Positions 8,885 to 16,904 of a DNA stretch of 64,000 nucleotides are shown piece after piece. Source of the DNA: an uncultured Dorea sp. (GTDB lineage: Bacteria > Bacillota > Clostridia > Lachnospirales > Lachnospiraceae); assembly GCA_910578455.1 (NCBI GenBank), contig CAJTQA010000010.1:16196-80195 (forward strand), written 5' to 3'. The notes beneath the pieces are model-generated. The model saw nothing but the letters and a program-made list of their open reading frames with translations, did not search any database and had not been told where the DNA came from. Made by a program: the position numbers and the translations under genes. Position 1 is the first letter of the stretch. Every line of letters starts with the position of its first letter.

Positions 8885-9517
8885 ATGAAAAAACAATGGC
8901 AAACAGGAGTATACCTTATTCTATATATCCTGATTCTTGTATTTATGGCCGACTTTAATGTAATGCTGCTGTTGGATCTGAAGAGTTTTTTCATACTTCT
9001 GGCAGGAACGTTTCTGCTTGCGCTGCCTTTTTACGAAAAGGGCATGGGAAAAGATGAATTTCTGTACATATACGGGAGCAAAGCGATCGAGGCCGGACTG
9101 ATACAAGTATTTCTGTTAAGTTTTATCCGCCTTTCAGAAGATAAAGGGTATGAAAGCATCTTAAAGGATGTCGCCCTCTGTTTCCGCCCGATGCTGTATG
9201 CATTCTGCATCCGTCTGATTTTGACAAAGGAGGAGACATATTCGTATCTGGCCGGCAGGGCGGAAGATCAGGAGAAGAAAGAGACTTCGGAACATTATTC
9301 GGAGATTCCCTCCCATGAGACTTGCAGAGCGGCAGGCCTGACAAGGCGGGAGTCGGAGATTGCGGCGCTTATCTGCCGGGGGTGCTCGAACCGCGAGATT
9401 GCAGATGATTTGGTGATATCGGAGACGACGGTGAAAAAACATGTGTCGAACATATTTGAAAAGACAGAAATTAACAGGCGGGAAGATTTGTCAGTCGCTC
9501 TCAAAAAGAAAGAATGA
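8885..9517 (+). CDS. Membrane-anchored LuxR-type transcriptional regulator
   Basis: A 210-residue protein in two parts. Residues 1-120 form about four hydrophobic helices, and residues about 148-208 form a LuxR/GerE helix-turn-helix (LTRRESEIAALICRGCSNRE, then IADDLVISETTVKKHVSNIF). It has no receiver domain, so it is not a standard response regulator. The DNA-binding domain would face the cytoplasm from a membrane anchor, as in other one-component membrane regulators. Transcribed with the small membrane protein upstream and closed by an intrinsic terminator. Signal and targets unknown. Confidence 0.8.
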   Translation: MKKQWQTGVYLILYILILVFMADFNVMLLLDLKSFFILLAGTFLLALPFYEKGMGKDEFLYIYGSKAIEAGLIQVFLLSFIRLSEDKGYESILKDVALCFRPMLYAFCIRLILTKEETYSYLAGRAEDQEKKETSEHYSEIPSHETCRAAGLTRRESEIAALICRGCSNREIADDLVISETTVKKHVSNIFEKTEINRREDLSVALKKKE

Positions 9518-9519
9518 AG

Positions 9520-9566
9520 AAAAAAGGCGTTTGCCGTGACAGAAGTTGCGGAAAACGCCTTTTTTG
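9520..9566 (+). terminator. Intrinsic terminator
   Basis: AAGGCGTTT-CCG pairs with CGG-AAACGCCTT and is followed by a T-run; it lies directly after the LuxR-type gene. Confidence 0.85.
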
Positions 9567-9667
9567 TGTGTTATTTGCGCTGGGTGGGAATATTTTTGGA
9601 CATCCATTCTGATAAACTTAAGATGTAAGAAACGAGGGCATCAAAATTAGGTCAGGAGGGTGAGCAG

Positions 9668-9769
9668 ATGAAAGGATATGTAGTAAGCGAGGGCTATATG
9701 GGCTATGTAGACGGTGAATACAGGCTGTTTGCAGACGAGGCGGATTATAGGGAGTATGTAGAAGATTAA
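9668..9769 (+). CDS. 33-residue acidic, tyrosine-rich small protein
   Basis: ATG AAA GGA TAT ... GAA GAT TAA, preceded by a strong Shine-Dalgarno (AGGAGGG, 7-8 bases upstream). The peptide starts MKGYVVSEGYMGYVDGEYR and ends YREYVED. It contains six tyrosines and many acidic residues, with no membrane segment or signal peptide. The good ribosome site and the following small ORF with similar features argue for a real gene. Function unknown; it could be a chance ORF. Confidence 0.5.
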   Translation: MKGYVVSEGYMGYVDGEYRLFADEADYREYVED

Positions 9770-9817
9770 TGAGCAGGCAGATTTGAAGGCTTTTCAAAAT
9801 GGATAAGGGGAGGACAT

Positions 9818-9973
9818 ATGCAGATGAGAGAATATAAGAAGATTATGCAGGAAGAAAAGACGGAATTTGAATTATCAGGACTGGATGCGGACGAACTGGG
9901 CTTTATGAGGGCGGACGAGCGGCGGGCAGCCATGGAGGCGGCAGGGCTAAATCCGGATGAATATGATTTTTAA
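9818..9973 (+). CDS. 51-residue acidic small protein
   Basis: It starts MQMREYKKIMQEEKTEFE and ends GLNPDEYDF, preceded by GGGGAGG five bases before the ATG. It is acidic with helix-forming character and no signal or membrane segment. It lies between another tiny ORF and the promoter of a WYL regulator gene. I recognise no family. Confidence 0.55.
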   Translation: MQMREYKKIMQEEKTEFELSGLDADELGFMRADERRAAMEAAGLNPDEYDF

Positions 9974-9982
9974 GCAAATGCG

Positions 9983-10012
9983 TTGATGCGCTCTGCCCTT
10001 ATCATGTATAAT
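9983..10012 (+). promoter_or_regulatory. Sigma-A promoter of WYL regulator
   Basis: TTGATG, 18 bases, TATAAT; predicted start near 10019, about 80 bases before the WYL gene. Confidence 0.6.
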
Positions 10013-10097
10013 AAAGTACAGGCAGGGGTGAAAGGCGCAGAGCAATCTGTGCTGCCCTGAGTAAAATAATCCGTACAGGATAGGGAGCGGGTGCGCT

Positions 10098-11114
10098 ATG
10101 GCAGTATCTTCAGTAAAACTGCGGACATTATATATTATGAGGATTCTGTTGGAAAAGACAGATGAGCGGCATGTCATGTCTGCGGCAGATGTAGGGAAAG
10201 CGTTAGAGGGATATGGGATGTCGGCTGACCGGAAAACAGTGTACAGCGACATAGAGACGCTGAACGAGTTTGGGATGGACATCGTGCAGGCAAAAGGCAC
10301 CAACGGCGGCTACTATATAGGGAGCCGGGAGTTTGAGCTGCCGGAGCTTAAGCTGCTTGTAGACGCAGTGCAGGCATCAAAGTTCATCAGCAGAAAGAAA
10401 TCAAAAGAACTGATCCAAAAGCTGGAGGGCCTGGCAAGCGAACATGATGCCAGGCAGCTCCAGCGAAATGTGTTTATATACAATCGGCCTAAGACGGGGA
10501 ATGAGACGATCTATTACAATGTGGATCAGATACATGCCGCGATACTGGCAAACCGGCAGATCAGGTACCAGTACGCGGAGTGGACGATCGAGAAGACACT
10601 GAAACCAAGGAAAGGCGGCGCATTTTATACGGTCAGCCCCTGGGCGCTGACCTGGGATAATGAGAACTATTATCTGATTGCATATGATGATAATGCAGAC
10701 AGCATCAGACACTACCGGGTGGATAAGATGCAGAAGGCAAGCTTGACGGACAGGGAGCGTACCGGGAAAGACAAATTCCGGGATTTTGACTTGGCGGAGC
10801 TTGCCAAGAAAACATTTTCCATGTACGGAGGGCGTGACGAGAAAGTGACGCTGCGATGCGGCAACGAGCTGATCGGCGTGGTTTTAGACCGGTTTGGCAC
10901 GGATGTGATGATCGTGCCGGAGGAGGGCGGCTATTTCAAGGCGCACATCCTGGTGGCTGTAAGCCCGCAGTTTTTTGGGTGGCTGACTGGAATCGGGGAT
11001 AAGATGCACATAGACGGGCCGGAGCATGTGAGGGAGGAATACAGAAAGCATATGGAACGCATTTTGAGCAAATATGACGGAAGAGATTGGAAAAAAGACG
11101 GCTGTGTGGTATAA
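10098..11114 (+). CDS. WYL-domain helix-turn-helix transcriptional regulator
   Basis: A 338-residue one-component regulator. It has an N-terminal winged helix (about residues 5-75, with the DRKTVYSDIETLNEFG turn) and a WYL domain (about 140-225, with the LKPRKGGAFYTVSPWALTWDNENYYLIAYD core). A WCX-type C-terminal domain (about 245-325) follows. Such proteins bind DNA and sense ligands or nucleic acids through WYL; the ligand here is unknown. It precedes sdaAB-sdaAA, but those genes have their own promoter inside the 3' end of this gene, so co-regulation is only possible. Confidence 0.88.
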   Translation: MAVSSVKLRTLYIMRILLEKTDERHVMSAADVGKALEGYGMSADRKTVYSDIETLNEFGMDIVQAKGTNGGYYIGSREFELPELKLLVDAVQASKFISRKKSKELIQKLEGLASEHDARQLQRNVFIYNRPKTGNETIYYNVDQIHAAILANRQIRYQYAEWTIEKTLKPRKGGAFYTVSPWALTWDNENYYLIAYDDNADSIRHYRVDKMQKASLTDRERTGKDKFRDFDLAELAKKTFSMYGGRDEKVTLRCGNELIGVVLDRFGTDVMIVPEEGGYFKAHILVAVSPQFFGWLTGIGDKMHIDGPEHVREEYRKHMERILSKYDGRDWKKDGCVV

Positions 11115-11115
11115 T
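11087..11115 (+). promoter_or_regulatory. Sigma-A promoter of sdaAB-sdaAA
   Basis: TTGGAA, 17 bases, TATAAT with extended -10 (TGGTATAAT), overlapping the stop codon of the WYL gene; predicted start near 11122. Confidence 0.65.
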
Positions 11116-11161
11116 ATTGCCAATAGCGTTAGGCCAAAAAAGATAAAGAGAGGATAGGAAG

Positions 11162-11824
11162 ATGGGAAACATATTTGACATTTTAGGTCCGGTCATGGTC
11201 GGACCGTCCAGCTCCCACACAGCAGGGGCGGCGCGGATTGGATTGATTTCCAGACAGCTTTTTGGAAGGCAGCCGGAAAAGGCAAGGGTTTATCTTCATG
11301 GTTCTTTTGCCGCTACAGGAAAGGGGCACGGAACGGACAAAGCGCTGATCGGCGGACTTTTGGGGATGAAACCGGACGATATGCGGATTCCGTACAGCTT
11401 TGACGTGGCAAAGGAAGAGGGCATGGATTTTACGATTGAAAGTAAAGATATCAAAGAGGCGCATCCGAATACGGCTCAGGTCTTTATGGAGGCAGAGGGC
11501 GTTCCGCCGATGTGGGTTCAGGCATATTCTATCGGCGGCGGGAGAATCAGAGTCTGCAAGCTTGACGGGATTGACGTGAACTTCAGCGGCGAGAGCAACA
11601 CGCTTATCATCCGTAATGTGGATGAGCCGGGCAGGGTGAAGGACGTGTCGGTGGCTCTTAGCGACGCAGAGATCAATATTGCGACGATGCAGCTTTTCAG
11701 GGATAAGAAAGGCGGGGTCGCCGTTATGGTAGTTGAGACAGATGATGTCGTTCCGCAGGATGCGATTGACGGCCTTGCGAAGAAACGCGGGATTATCCGG
11801 GTGAAATTCCTGAGCGCAAACTAA
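11162..11824 (+). CDS. sdaAB: L-serine dehydratase, iron-sulfur-dependent, beta subunit
   Basis: A 220-residue subunit opening with the conserved GPVMVGPSSSHTAGAARIG block and ending in an ACT regulatory domain (about residues 148-220). With the alpha subunit encoded 18 bases downstream it forms the oxygen-sensitive [4Fe-4S] enzyme that deaminates L-serine to pyruvate and ammonia. The two-gene arrangement is the clostridial/Bacillus type. RBS AGGATAGGAAG precedes ATG. Cytoplasmic; it would feed amino-acid fermentation. Confidence 0.93.
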   Translation: MGNIFDILGPVMVGPSSSHTAGAARIGLISRQLFGRQPEKARVYLHGSFAATGKGHGTDKALIGGLLGMKPDDMRIPYSFDVAKEEGMDFTIESKDIKEAHPNTAQVFMEAEGVPPMWVQAYSIGGGRIRVCKLDGIDVNFSGESNTLIIRNVDEPGRVKDVSVALSDAEINIATMQLFRDKKGGVAVMVVETDDVVPQDAIDGLAKKRGIIRVKFLSAN

Positions 11825-11842
11825 GTATGGAGGATAAAGATT

Positions 11843-12712
11843 ATGTCATATCAATCAATGGAAGAAGCTTACGGAAGATGTGAGAAAGACGGGATTGAAT
11901 TTTGGAAGGCGGTGCAGCTTGAGGATGCTCATGAACGCGGAGTCAGCGAGGAGGATTCCTGGAGCCAGATGAAATATATGTGGCAGGCTATGTTGGACGG
12001 GCTTGATGCGTATGAGCCGGATCTGATATCGAGAAGCGGCCTTGTCGGAACGGAAGGGGCAAAGATGGATGAGTACCGGAAAACGGGAGAGCCTCTCTGC
12101 GGTACATTTCTTGCAAAAGTGATATCCAATGCGCTGAAGATGGGATGCAACAACGCCTGCATGAAACGGATCGTTGCGGCGCCGACGGCAGGGGCATGCG
12201 GTGTGCTGCCAGCGGTTTTGGTTACTTATTACCGTGAATATGAGGTGTCGGAAGAGAAGATGATAGAGGCGATGTATGTCGCGGCAGGAGTGGGGCAGAT
12301 CATAGCGAACCGCGCATACCTTGCAGGGGCATCCGGCGGGTGTCAGGCAGAGATCGGCTCCGGCTCCGGCATGGCGGCTGCGGCAATCTGCCATGTGAGG
12401 GGCGGAGATGCACAGCAGCTTGGGCATGCCTGCGCCATGGCTCTTAAGAACCTGATGGGCCTGGTGTGCGACCCGGTTGCGGGCCTTGTGGAAGTACCGT
12501 GCGTGAAGAGGAATGTAGTGGGTGCTCTTAATGCGCTGTCAGCGGCGGATATGGCGCTGGCGGGCATTATCAGCCAGATTCCGGTAGACCAGGTGATAGA
12601 CGCGATGAAAGACGTGGGAGATAAGATGGATGTAACGCTCCGGGAGACAGCTCTTGGCGGCGTTGCCATGAGCCCGAGAGGACAGGAAGTGTCAGAAAGA
12701 CTGAACGGATAG
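11843..12712 (+). CDS. sdaAA: L-serine dehydratase, iron-sulfur-dependent, alpha subunit
   Basis: A 289-residue catalytic subunit. It carries AAPTAGACGVLPAVL (about residues 112-126), AGASGGCQAEIGSGSGMAAA and LGHACAMALKNLMGLVCDPVAGLVEVPC. The cysteines in these blocks are the expected ligands of the [4Fe-4S] cluster that activates serine. GGAG lies upstream of ATG 11843. It is the second gene of the sda operon and is followed by a strong intrinsic terminator. Length is normal for the alpha subunit. Confidence 0.93.
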   Translation: MSYQSMEEAYGRCEKDGIEFWKAVQLEDAHERGVSEEDSWSQMKYMWQAMLDGLDAYEPDLISRSGLVGTEGAKMDEYRKTGEPLCGTFLAKVISNALKMGCNNACMKRIVAAPTAGACGVLPAVLVTYYREYEVSEEKMIEAMYVAAGVGQIIANRAYLAGASGGCQAEIGSGSGMAAAAICHVRGGDAQQLGHACAMALKNLMGLVCDPVAGLVEVPCVKRNVVGALNALSAADMALAGIISQIPVDQVIDAMKDVGDKMDVTLRETALGGVAMSPRGQEVSERLNG

Positions 12713-12724
12713 TGAATTGCAAGA

Positions 12725-12782
12725 ACGTAAAAAAGACCGCTCCTTTTGGCTGGAAGGGCTGAATGGGCGGCCTTTTTTACGT
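12725..12782. terminator. Intrinsic terminator after sdaAA
   Basis: ACGTAAAAAAG-CCGC pairs with GCGG-CTTTTTTACGT around a loop of about 25 bases. The flanking A and T runs make it potentially bidirectional. Confidence 0.85.
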
Positions 12783-12834
12783 CAGCATGCTCTTGTGTGC
12801 AGTTCGCACAATTTTCCAGTTATATATGCCATAT

Positions 12835-12851
12835 ATTTTGATAATCAAAAT
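12835..12851. promoter_or_regulatory. FabT-type operator 1 upstream of fabH
   Basis: Perfect inverted repeat ATTTTGATAATCAAAAT (8-base arms around one base), directly upstream of the -35 box. It matches the known FabT box type (TTTGA-N-TCAAA). A FabT-like MarR gene lies at the end of this same gene cluster. Confidence 0.8.
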
Positions 12852-12853
12852 AC

Positions 12854-12882
12854 TTGACAAGCAAAATAATTAGAGATATACT
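12854..12882 (+). promoter_or_regulatory. Sigma-A promoter of the fatty acid operon
   Basis: TTGACA, 17 bases, TATACT: near-consensus. It is bracketed by operator 1 (ending three bases before -35) and operator 2 (overlapping -10), a layout expected for repression. Confidence 0.85.
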
Positions 12883-12896
12883 TTGATGGTCAAAAT
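12880..12896. promoter_or_regulatory. FabT-type operator 2 overlapping -10/start
   Basis: ACTTTGATGGTCAAAAT matches operator 1 at 14 of 17 positions. It is followed by a third, weaker element at 12896-12912 (TGATTTAAAATCA palindrome plus an ATCAAAAT half-site). Binding here would block open complex formation. Confidence 0.7.
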
Positions 12897-12950
12897 GATT
12901 TAAAATCAAAATAAGTGCAGTAATAGGATGCAGGAACAAGAGGATTACAT

Positions 12951-13919
12951 ATGACAGGAATCATCTGCGGGACGGGTTCTTATGCCCCGTCCTATGTAAT
13001 GGATAATAATGAGATTGCTACGATGGTAGATACCAATGACGAGTGGATCAGGGAGCGCACCGGAGTAGCTGCAAGGCATATTATCAGGGAAGAGACGACA
13101 GTTTCCATGGCGTGTGAGGCGGCAAAGAGGGCGCTTGAGGATGCCGGAACAGATGCGGGGGAAGTGGATCTGATCATTGTGTCAACCATATCTTCCAACG
13201 TGATATTGCCTTGTGCGGCATGCGAGGTGCAGAAACTTATCGGAGCGGAACATGCGACCTGCTATGATATGAGCGCGGCTTGCAGCGGCTTTGTGCTGGC
13301 GTATAATGCGGCGCAGGCGTATATAGCCGCGGGCATGTACCGGACGGTGTTGATTATAGGGAGCGAAAGCCTTTCTAATCTGACAAACTGGAAGGACAGG
13401 GGAACCTGTATCCTGTTCGGCGACGGGGCAGGGGCGGCAGTGATAAAGGCTTTTGAGGAGAGATTTTATCTGCCGGTGACACATTCCGAGGGGGCGAAGG
13501 GGGAGGCTTTGACATGCCTTAGCCGACATGCCCAGGCAGATGCGGCGCGCATGACGGATGCGGAGTATTTCATGCAGATGGATGGTCATGCGGTGTTTAA
13601 GTTTGCGGTGAAGAGAGTGCCGGAAGTTATCGGTGAAGTGCTTGAGAAGAACAAGGTAAAGCGCTCAGACGTGGCATGGTACTGCATGCACCAGGCAAAC
13701 AGGCGGATTGTGGAGTCCGTGGCAAAGCGTCTTGACGAGCCGATTGAAAAATTCCCGATGAACCTTCAGGAATACGGGAACACATCGTCGGCGAGCATCG
13801 GCATATTGCTGGACGAGATGAACCGTGCCGGGCAGCTTGAAAAAGGGCAGAAGATTGTGCTGGCAGGCTTTGGCGCAGGGCTGACCTGGGGGGCGTGCAT
13901 TGCCGAATGGATGAAGTAG
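12951..13919 (+). CDS. fabH: Beta-ketoacyl-ACP synthase III
   Basis: A 322-residue KAS III. The catalytic triad is visible: Cys in AACSGFVLAYN (about residue 112), His in MHQANRRI (about 247) and Asn in YGNTSSAS (about 277). It condenses acetyl-CoA (or branched acyl-CoA) with malonyl-ACP to start type II fatty acid synthesis. It is the first gene of the fab/acc operon, directly behind the promoter with FabT-type operators. Usual length; ATG preceded by AGAGG. Confidence 0.95.
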   Translation: MTGIICGTGSYAPSYVMDNNEIATMVDTNDEWIRERTGVAARHIIREETTVSMACEAAKRALEDAGTDAGEVDLIIVSTISSNVILPCAACEVQKLIGAEHATCYDMSAACSGFVLAYNAAQAYIAAGMYRTVLIIGSESLSNLTNWKDRGTCILFGDGAGAAVIKAFEERFYLPVTHSEGAKGEALTCLSRHAQADAARMTDAEYFMQMDGHAVFKFAVKRVPEVIGEVLEKNKVKRSDVAWYCMHQANRRIVESVAKRLDEPIEKFPMNLQEYGNTSSASIGILLDEMNRAGQLEKGQKIVLAGFGAGLTWGACIAEWMK

Positions 13920-13924
13920 GAAAG

Positions 13925-13946
13925 TAAACCGGAATCCCCCGGTTTA
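13925..13946 (+). promoter_or_regulatory. Small perfect hairpin between fabH and acpP
   Basis: TAAACCGG-AATCCC-CCGGTTTA, no T-run. It may be an RNA processing or stabilising element allowing acpP to be expressed at a different level from fabH; speculative. Confidence 0.35.
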
Positions 13947-14035
13947 TGCTTGCCGGACATTGCTCGCTCCTGGTGAGGAGGAAGAGAAACCGGTAAGGTA
14001 TAGAAACTTATAATGAAAAAAAGGAGAGAATGAAA

Positions 14036-14260
14036 ATGTTTGAAGAAATGAAAGAACTGATTGCAGAAGGGCTGAATATTGACGAGAGCAGGATTACAAA
14101 AGAGGCGTCTTTTAAAGATGACCTGGGAGCAGACTCCCTGGATCTGTTTGAGCTGGTTATGAGCCTTGAGGACAAATATGATGTGGAGATTCCTTCCGAG
14201 GAGCTTGAGAAGCTTTTGACAGTAGGGGATGTAATCAAGTATATCGAAGAACACAAATAA
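14036..14260 (+). CDS. acpP: Acyl carrier protein
   Basis: A 74-residue acidic helical protein with the phosphopantetheine attachment serine in LGADSLDLFELVM (Ser about residue 34). It carries growing acyl chains for the Fab enzymes encoded around it. An in-frame ATG at 14030 is only three bases after GGAG, while ATG 14036 has nine-base spacing and gives the usual ACP opening (MFEEMKELIAEGL). It lies between fabH and fabK and is separated from fabH by a 116-base gap with a hairpin. Confidence 0.93.
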   Translation: MFEEMKELIAEGLNIDESRITKEASFKDDLGADSLDLFELVMSLEDKYDVEIPSEELEKLLTVGDVIKYIEEHK

Positions 14261-14279
14261 GAAAAGAGAGGTTTTAAAG

Positions 14280-15218
14280 ATGCAGACAGAAGTGACGAGA
14301 TTACTGGGGATTGAGTATCCGATTATTCAGGGCGGAATGGCATGGGTAGCCGAGCATCACCTTGCGGCAGCGGTATCGAATGCGGGAGGCCTGGGGCTTA
14401 TAGGTGCGGCGAGCGCACCGGCGGACTGGGTAAGGGAACAGGTGAGGAAAGCAAAAGAGCTTACTGATAAGCCGTTCGGAGTAAACATTATGCTTATGAG
14501 CCCGTATGCGGACGAGGTGGCAGAAGTAATCGTGGAAGAAGGCGTTAAGGTTGTCACCACTGGGGCGGGAAATCCTGAAAAGTATATGAAGATGTGGAAA
14601 GAAGCAGGAGTTAAGGTCATTCCGGTCGTTGCTTCTGTCGCTCTTGCAAAACGTATGGAGAGAAGCGGCGCGGATGCATTGGTAGCCGAGGGCTGCGAGG
14701 CCGGAGGACATATCGGCGAGAGCACGACGATGGTGCTGGTTCCGCAAGTCGCAGATGCAGTAAGTATTCCGGTCATCGCGGCGGGAGGTATCGCGGACGG
14801 AAGAGGAATTGCGGCAGCATTTATGCTGGGCGCGAAAGGCGTGCAGATGGGAACCCATTTTGTCGTGACAGAGGAATCCCAGGTGCATGATAATTACAAA
14901 GAGAGGATCATCAAGGCGAGAGATATTGATTCCAGGGTGACAGGAAGGACTACAGGCCATCCTGTGAGGGCTCTACGCAACGAGATGACGAAACAGTACA
15001 TTGAATTGGAAAACAAAGGTGCAGGCTTTGAAGAACTGGAAAAACTGACTCTCGGAGGCCTCCGGAAAGCCGTTGTGGACGGAGACGTAGTAAACGGAAG
15101 CGTCATGGCGGGGCAGATTGCCGGGATGGTAAAAGAGAGGCTTTCCTGTAAGGAGCTAATAGAAAAATTAGTCAAAGAAACAGACGGGATAATTGGAGGA
15201 AAAGGATTTTATGAGTAG
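14280..15218 (+). CDS. fabK: Enoyl-ACP reductase II, FMN-dependent
   Basis: A 312-residue TIM-barrel flavoenzyme of the nitronate monooxygenase/FabK family. It has the IQGGMAWVAEHHLAAAVSNAGG opening split over residues about 15-37, the GCEAGGHIGE loop, and the phosphate-binding GGIADGRGIAAAFMLGAKGVQMGTHF region. In operons of this type it reduces trans-2-enoyl-ACP, the last step of each elongation cycle. No FabI-like gene is in the window. It overlaps fabD by eight bases (ATGAGTAG), implying translational coupling. Confidence 0.92.
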   Translation: MQTEVTRLLGIEYPIIQGGMAWVAEHHLAAAVSNAGGLGLIGAASAPADWVREQVRKAKELTDKPFGVNIMLMSPYADEVAEVIVEEGVKVVTTGAGNPEKYMKMWKEAGVKVIPVVASVALAKRMERSGADALVAEGCEAGGHIGESTTMVLVPQVADAVSIPVIAAGGIADGRGIAAAFMLGAKGVQMGTHFVVTEESQVHDNYKERIIKARDIDSRVTGRTTGHPVRALRNEMTKQYIELENKGAGFEELEKLTLGGLRKAVVDGDVVNGSVMAGQIAGMVKERLSCKELIEKLVKETDGIIGGKGFYE

Positions 15219-16140
15219 AGTGGCATTTCTTTATCCGGGTCAGGGCGCGCAGAAGGCGGGCATGGGAAAAGATTTTTATGAAAACAGCCCTCTGGCAAGG
15301 GATATTTACGATAAAGCCTCCGAAACCCTTGGGCTTGATATGAAAGCGCTCTGTTTTGAGGAAAATGACAAGCTTGACCTGACAGAATATACACAGGCAG
15401 CACTTGTGGCGACCTGCCTTGCCATGACAGGAGTTGTAAAGGAGGCAGGGATTGAGCCGGATATTACGGCAGGCTTAAGCCTTGGGGAATATGCGGCAAT
15501 TTCAGCGGCGGGCAGCATGGAGGAACTGGACGCTATCCGCCTGGTAAGGAAAAGAGGGATTCTCATGCAGAATACCGTTCCGGCTGGAGAAGGAGCTATG
15601 TGCGCGGTAATGGCAATGGAGGCAGATAGAATCGAGCAGGTCATTGCGGACATAAAGGGTGTTGGCATCGCAAACTACAACTGTCCGGGGCAGATTGTCA
15701 TTACCGGAGAGACAAAAGCTGTAGAAGAGGCAGCTGACGCATTGAAAGAGGCGGGGGCAAAACGCACCGTGATGCTTAACGTAAGCGGGCCGTTCCACTC
15801 ACCGATGCTTATTCCAGCAGGAAAAGAGCTTGAAAAAGAGCTTGAAAAGATCACTTTAACTCCGCTTTTAGTTCCTTATGTCACCAACGTGACAGCGGAG
15901 GAGGTAAGGGATATCAGCGAGACAAAGGCATTGCTGGCAAAGCAGGTAAGCTCTCCGGTGCGCTGGATGCAGAGCATGGAATATATGATTGAGCGGGGTG
16001 TGGACACATTCGTGGAGATTGGTCCGGGAAGGACGCTTGCAGGCTTTATGAAAAAGATTAACCGTGATGTGAAAGTTTACAATATCGGAGCTTGGGAGGA
16101 TGTGGAGAAGACAGTCTCTGCCCTCGGAAAGGAAAGATAG
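15211..16140 (+). CDS. fabD: Malonyl-CoA:ACP transacylase
   Basis: A 309-residue transacylase beginning MSRVAFLYPGQGAQ. The nucleophile serine is in AGLSLGEYAA (about residue 91), and the catalytic His is expected in GPFHSPML (about 200). It loads malonyl groups from malonyl-CoA onto ACP. ATG 15211 has GGAGG twelve bases upstream; an in-frame TTG at 15193 would place the Shine-Dalgarno inside the gene and is rejected. It overlaps fabK by eight bases and abuts fabG with no gap (TAG|ATG). Confidence 0.95.
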   Translation: MSRVAFLYPGQGAQKAGMGKDFYENSPLARDIYDKASETLGLDMKALCFEENDKLDLTEYTQAALVATCLAMTGVVKEAGIEPDITAGLSLGEYAAISAAGSMEELDAIRLVRKRGILMQNTVPAGEGAMCAVMAMEADRIEQVIADIKGVGIANYNCPGQIVITGETKAVEEAADALKEAGAKRTVMLNVSGPFHSPMLIPAGKELEKELEKITLTPLLVPYVTNVTAEEVRDISETKALLAKQVSSPVRWMQSMEYMIERGVDTFVEIGPGRTLAGFMKKINRDVKVYNIGAWEDVEKTVSALGKER

Positions 16141-16881
16141 ATGTTAGAAGGAAAAATTGCAGTTGTGACCGGGGCCTCCAGAGGGATCGGAAGGGCGGTT
16201 GCCCTTAAGCTGGCAGAGGACGGCGCGCTGGTGATCGTAAATTATAATGGCTCTAAAGAGAAAGCTCTGGAAGTGAAAGAAGAGATTGGGAAGAAGGGCG
16301 GAAAGGCTGAGGCCTATCGGTGCGATGTCTCGGACTTCAGCGCGTGTGAGGCGTTTATTGCAGAGATTATCAAGGAGCATGGACGGCTTGATATACTTGT
16401 GAACAATGCGGGGATTACAAGAGACGGGCTTCTTATGAAGATGTCAGAGGAGGACTTTGACAAGGTGCTTGCAACGAACCTTAAAGGCGCGTTTAATACG
16501 CTCCGTTTCGCCAGCAGGCAGATGTTAAAGCAGCGAAACGGCCGTGTCATCAACATGGCGTCTGTCGTAGGAGTGGCAGGAAACGCAGGCCAGGCAAATT
16601 ACGCGGCATCCAAGGCAGGAATCATAGGCCTTACGAAATCGGCGGCAAGGGAGATGGCATCAAGAGGTATTACGGTAAATGCTGTAGCGCCAGGATTTAT
16701 AGAGACGGATATGACAGAAGTGCTTTCAGATAAGGTGAAGGAAACGAGCGTGTCTCAGATTCCCTTAGGAAGGTTTGGGAAAGCGGAGGATGTAGCGGCG
16801 GCCGTGTCATTTCTTGCATCAGAGGAGGCCGGGTATATCACCGGACAGGTTCTTCACGTAGACGGCGGGATGGCGATGTAA
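16141..16881 (+). CDS. fabG: 3-oxoacyl-ACP reductase
   Basis: A 246-residue short-chain dehydrogenase with NADP-binding TGASRGIGRAVA (about residues 10-21), NNAG, and catalytic Ser-Tyr-Lys (MASVVGVAGNAGQANYAASKAG, cited in part; Tyr about 152). It ends with the YITGQVLHVDGGMAM tail typical of FabG. It reduces 3-oxoacyl-ACP to 3-hydroxyacyl-ACP. Starts immediately after the fabD stop codon. Confidence 0.95.
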   Translation: MLEGKIAVVTGASRGIGRAVALKLAEDGALVIVNYNGSKEKALEVKEEIGKKGGKAEAYRCDVSDFSACEAFIAEIIKEHGRLDILVNNAGITRDGLLMKMSEEDFDKVLATNLKGAFNTLRFASRQMLKQRNGRVINMASVVGVAGNAGQANYAASKAGIIGLTKSAAREMASRGITVNAVAPGFIETDMTEVLSDKVKETSVSQIPLGRFGKAEDVAAAVSFLASEEAGYITGQVLHVDGGMAM

Positions 16882-16904
16882 GCAGAATCAGGAGGAGATG
16901 CAAA

